Of a stretch of DNA of 25,181 nt, positions 23,241 through 25,181 are shown in pieces. Made by a program: the position numbers and the translations under genes. The notes under the pieces were generated by a model. The model saw only the letters and a program-made list of their open reading frames with translations, was not told the DNA's origin and did not search any database. The stretch is taken from assembly GCA_009698045.1 (NCBI GenBank), contig WLRE01000010.1, positions 1-25,181 on the forward strand. The letters are read 5' to 3'. The first letter of the stretch is position 1, and the number at the start of each line of letters is the position of its first letter. This DNA is from Actinomycetota bacterium. GTDB lineage: Bacteria; Actinomycetota; Actinomycetes; Nanopelagicales; Nanopelagicaceae.

Positions 23241-23681
23241 ATGGAACTCGATTCGCTCTATCAAGAGGTCATCCTCGATCATTATCGCAAGCCTGCCCAT
23301 AAGGCCCTTCAACCTAATCCGACTAACCAAGTCCATCACATCAATCCCGCTTGCGGCGATGAAGTAACCCTCAACTTGCATATGGATGGTCAAAAGATTG
23401 TTGACGTCTCTTGGGACGGCGTGGGATGCTCCATCTCTCAAGCAAGCACATCCATCATGACCGATCTTATGATCGGTAAAGATGTTGACTCTGCGATGAA
23501 GGTACTTAATGAATTTACCGAGTTAATGCAGAGTAAGGGATCGCTCAAGGGCGATGAAGAAATCCTGGACGATGCAGTTGCTCTCGCAGGTGTATCCAAG
23601 TTCCCTGCTCGTATAAAGTGCGCCCTGTTGGGGTGGATGGCTTTTAAGGATGCAGTATCTCAATCGCAATCAGGCAATTAA
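23241..23681 (+). CDS. sufU: SufU, zinc-dependent sulfur transfer protein (IscU-like)
   Basis: 146 residues. In Gram-positive SUF systems SufU accepts persulfide sulfur from SufS through a ligand swap at its zinc site. The ligands are all present: C38 and D40 in NPACGDEV, C63 in GVGCSISQAST, and C127 in RIKCALLGW. The insertion between the second and third cysteine blocks that separates SufU from IscU is seen in the 80-115 stretch. The ATG lies two bases after sufS. A housekeeping scaffold role like IscU is less likely because sufBCD is present in the same operon. Confidence 0.96.
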   Translation: MELDSLYQEVILDHYRKPAHKALQPNPTNQVHHINPACGDEVTLNLHMDGQKIVDVSWDGVGCSISQASTSIMTDLMIGKDVDSAMKVLNEFTELMQSKGSLKGDEEILDDAVALAGVSKFPARIKCALLGWMAFKDAVSQSQSGN

Positions 23682-23691
23682 CGGAGGAACC

Positions 23692-24003
23692 ATGGCAGAG
23701 ACAACACTGGATGACATCACCGAAGCGCTTAAAGATGTGATTGATCCCGAGCTCGGAATCAACGTTGTTGATCTAGGTCTGGTCTATGACCTTCGGTTAG
23801 ATGATGGAATCGCGACACTTGATATGACACTCACATCTGCTGCATGCCCACTGCAGGATGTAATTGAGGATCAAGCTCGTTCTGTCTTGGCTGATATAAC
23901 TTCAGATGTGAAAATCAACTGGGTCTGGATGCCACCTTGGGGCCCAAACAAGATCTCTGATGATGGTCGTGAACAACTGCGCGCAATCGGTTTCACCGTA
24001 TAA
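23692..24003 (+). CDS. sufT: MIP18/DUF59 family Fe-S assembly factor (SufT-like)
   Basis: 103 residues from ATG 23692. The MIP18 domain fills the protein: DVIDPELGINVVDLGLVYD (16-33), and MTLTSAACPLQDVIEDQ with the single conserved C52, ending in WMPPWGPNKISDDGREQL. Such proteins aid Fe-S maturation or cluster carriage, and related forms are PaaD and the eukaryotic CIA2. A ribosome site GGAGG (23683-23687) four bases before the ATG fixes the start; the upstream frame to 23650 overlaps sufU and is not conserved. Being last in the suf operon supports the maturation role. The symbol follows the usual actinobacterial naming and is less secure than the family. Confidence 0.92.
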   Translation: MAETTLDDITEALKDVIDPELGINVVDLGLVYDLRLDDGIATLDMTLTSAACPLQDVIEDQARSVLADITSDVKINWVWMPPWGPNKISDDGREQLRAIGFTV

Positions 24004-24020
24004 CTCTCTGCCTTAAGCGT

Positions 24021-24026
24021 TAGGCT
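24021..24026 (+). promoter_or_regulatory. Candidate -10 box for a leaderless ABC transporter transcript
   Basis: TAGGCT, then six bases (CAAGCC), then ATG 24033, the same arrangement and hexamer as before ctaA. It lies in the 29-base gap after the suf operon and would separate the transporter from suf regulation. There is no clear -35 box or Shine-Dalgarno sequence. Confidence 0.4.
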
Positions 24027-24032
24027 CAAGCC

Positions 24033-25181
24033 ATGTCCATGCACGCAACATTTATGGCAATGCGCTCGATGACTGCCGATCAATCGGTAAAGAATCAGAA
24101 GCTCAAAGCCGGTACTTTTAAGCGGATTCTGGGTTTTGCTAAGCCTTACAAATCCCAACTTTCGGTCTTTCTTGTTGCAGTAATTGCAGATTCGCTATTG
24201 GTGATTGCCTCACCACTTCTTCTTCGTCGATTAGTTGACGAGGGTGTAATCCCGGGCAATAGCGGACTGGTTACATCTCTTGCGGCAATAGTTGCCGTTC
24301 TAGCGCTGGCTGATGCAGCCGTAAGTTTGGTTACTCGATTTCTTTCCAGCCAAATTGGTGAAGGAATTATCTACGAGCTCCGAACCAGGGTCTTTGCTCA
24401 TGTGCAGAGCCAATCCATCGCCTTCTTTACCCGTACCCAGACTGGCGCACTTATCTCTCGAATCAATTCCGATGTCATAGGCGCGCAACAAGCTTTCACA
24501 TCCACTCTCTCGGGAGTAGTAAGCAATGTCCTTACCCTGATCTTGGTTATCGGTGCCATGTTGATTCTCTCCTGGCAAATCACATTGGTATCTCTGCTTT
24601 TGCTCCCGCTCTTTGTGATTCCCACAAAGTGGCTGGGCCGCAAGTTGCAGGAGTACACGCGTCAGTCATTTCAGTTAAATGCAGATATGTCTTCGACAAT
24701 GACTGAACGTTTCAACGTCTCGGGAGCCCTTCTTGTCTCGCTGTATGGTGATAAATCATCTGAATCCAATCTCTTCACCAGCCGTGCCAGGCGGGTGGCC
24801 GATATCGGCATAAAGATTGCGGTACTCAATCGCACCTTCTTTATTGCCTTCACCACTTTGGCAGCAGTCGCGACCGCTATCGCCTATGGAATTGGTGGCC
24901 ACTTAGCTATCTCCAAAACAATTACCATCGGCACGCTGCTCGCCATCACAACTTTACTTGCGCGACTGTACGGTCCATTAACTGCACTTTCCAATGTACG
25001 AGTAGATGTAATGACTGCTCTTGTCTCTTTCGAACGAGTCTTTGAAGTATTGGATCTCGAACCGATGGTGCAAGATCCAGAAAATCCTAAGGTTATCCCT
25101 GCTGGGATGCCTTCAATCACTTTTACTGATGTGCATTTCTCATATCCGAAAGCGGAAGATATCTCGCTTGCATCTCTTGAA
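24033..25181 (+). CDS. ABC transporter half-molecule, permease domain (partial, runs off window)
   Basis: 383 residues are visible from ATG 24033, and the frame is open to the last base. The layout is that of an ABCB/MsbA-like exporter half-transporter. A short N-terminal cytoplasmic tail is followed by about six membrane segments (near 42-66, 81-104, 160-180, 183-200, 268-290 and 296-312). Typical coupling-region motifs are ELRTRVFAHVQSQSIAFF and TGALISRINSDV, and ERVFEVLD comes before the ATPase domain. The ATPase domain starts with ITFTDVHFSYP at about 362-372, and the window ends before Walker A. The substrate cannot be read from this part. ATG 24039 is a possible alternative start, but 24033 fits the -10 spacing. 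Confidence 0.93.
   Translation, partial: MSMHATFMAMRSMTADQSVKNQKLKAGTFKRILGFAKPYKSQLSVFLVAVIADSLLVIASPLLLRRLVDEGVIPGNSGLVTSLAAIVAVLALADAAVSLVTRFLSSQIGEGIIYELRTRVFAHVQSQSIAFFTRTQTGALISRINSDVIGAQQAFTSTLSGVVSNVLTLILVIGAMLILSWQITLVSLLLLPLFVIPTKWLGRKLQEYTRQSFQLNADMSSTMTERFNVSGALLVSLYGDKSSESNLFTSRARRVADIGIKIAVLNRTFFIAFTTLAAVATAIAYGIGGHLAISKTITIGTLLAITTLLARLYGPLTALSNVRVDVMTALVSFERVFEVLDLEPMVQDPENPKVIPAGMPSITFTDVHFSYPKAEDISLASLE

Noticed and set aside
23650..23691. Extension of the MIP18-domain gene into sufU
   Set aside because: A clear GGAGG ribosome site fixes ATG 23692, and the extension is not conserved in the family.
24010..24026. Imperfect palindrome GCCTTAAGCGTTAGGC after the suf operon as a terminator
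   Set aside because: It has only four outer pairs, a central mismatch and no T-run. The -10-like TAGGCT explains the right half better.

Overview
This 25.2 kb window looks like chromosomal core-genome sequence from a small-genome, low-GC member of the Actinomycetia. RbpA, WhiA, an actinobacterial-type SufR and the order uvrC-rapZ-yvcK-whiA-gap-pgk-tpiA-secG-rbpA are actinobacterial hallmarks. The base composition is only moderately GC, and the gaps are very short, with many TAATG/ATGA overlaps. This fits freshwater acI-type actinobacteria (Nanopelagicales, e.g. Planktophila/Nanopelagicus). That placement is inference from gene content and compactness, not a database result. I see no mobile elements, CRISPR arrays, tRNAs, rRNAs or phage genes, and no gene-free stretch longer than about 130 bases.

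Layout. (1) Positions 1-5378 (+): nucleotide excision repair, with the 3' end of uvrB, then uvrA and uvrC packed head to tail. (2) 5392-8191 (+): the rapZ-yvcK-whiA cluster (nucleotide-binding adaptor, CofD-like factor, sporulation/division-type regulator). (3) 8324-11621 (+): lower glycolysis gap-pgk-tpiA plus secG, preceded by a 132-base leader/promoter gap and closed by an intrinsic terminator. (4) 11689-12024 (+): rbpA, the RNA polymerase-binding protein, as a single unit. Its best terminator hairpin lies inside the 3' end of the convergent pgi gene. (5) 12021-17642 (-): ctaA-tkt-tal-pgi, i.e. heme A synthase, the non-oxidative pentose phosphate enzymes and glucose-6-phosphate isomerase, all overlapping or nearly so. 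(6) 17754-24003 (+): a complete SUF iron-sulfur cluster assembly operon, sufR-sufB-sufD-(Rieske ferredoxin)-sufC-sufS-sufU-(MIP18/SufT-like). A perfect SufR-type operator overlaps the first start codon. (7) 24033-end (+): the N-terminal part of an ABC exporter half-transporter, cut by the window edge before its Walker A motif.

How the parts work together: the carbon genes (pgi, gap, pgk, tpiA, tal, tkt) cover hexose-to-triose interconversion and the non-oxidative pentose shunt. The oxidative-branch genes zwf-opcA-pgl, which commonly sit next to them in relatives, are absent here. The suf operon would supply clusters to Fe-S proteins, including UvrC in this same window (four candidate cluster cysteines) and SufR itself (three candidate ligand cysteines), which gives negative feedback. 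I found no clearly new multi-gene system. The second-look items are regulatory: the SufR operator on the start codon, the terminator hidden in an antisense coding region, likely leaderless promoters (-10 box, six bases, start codon), and a structured leader before gap.
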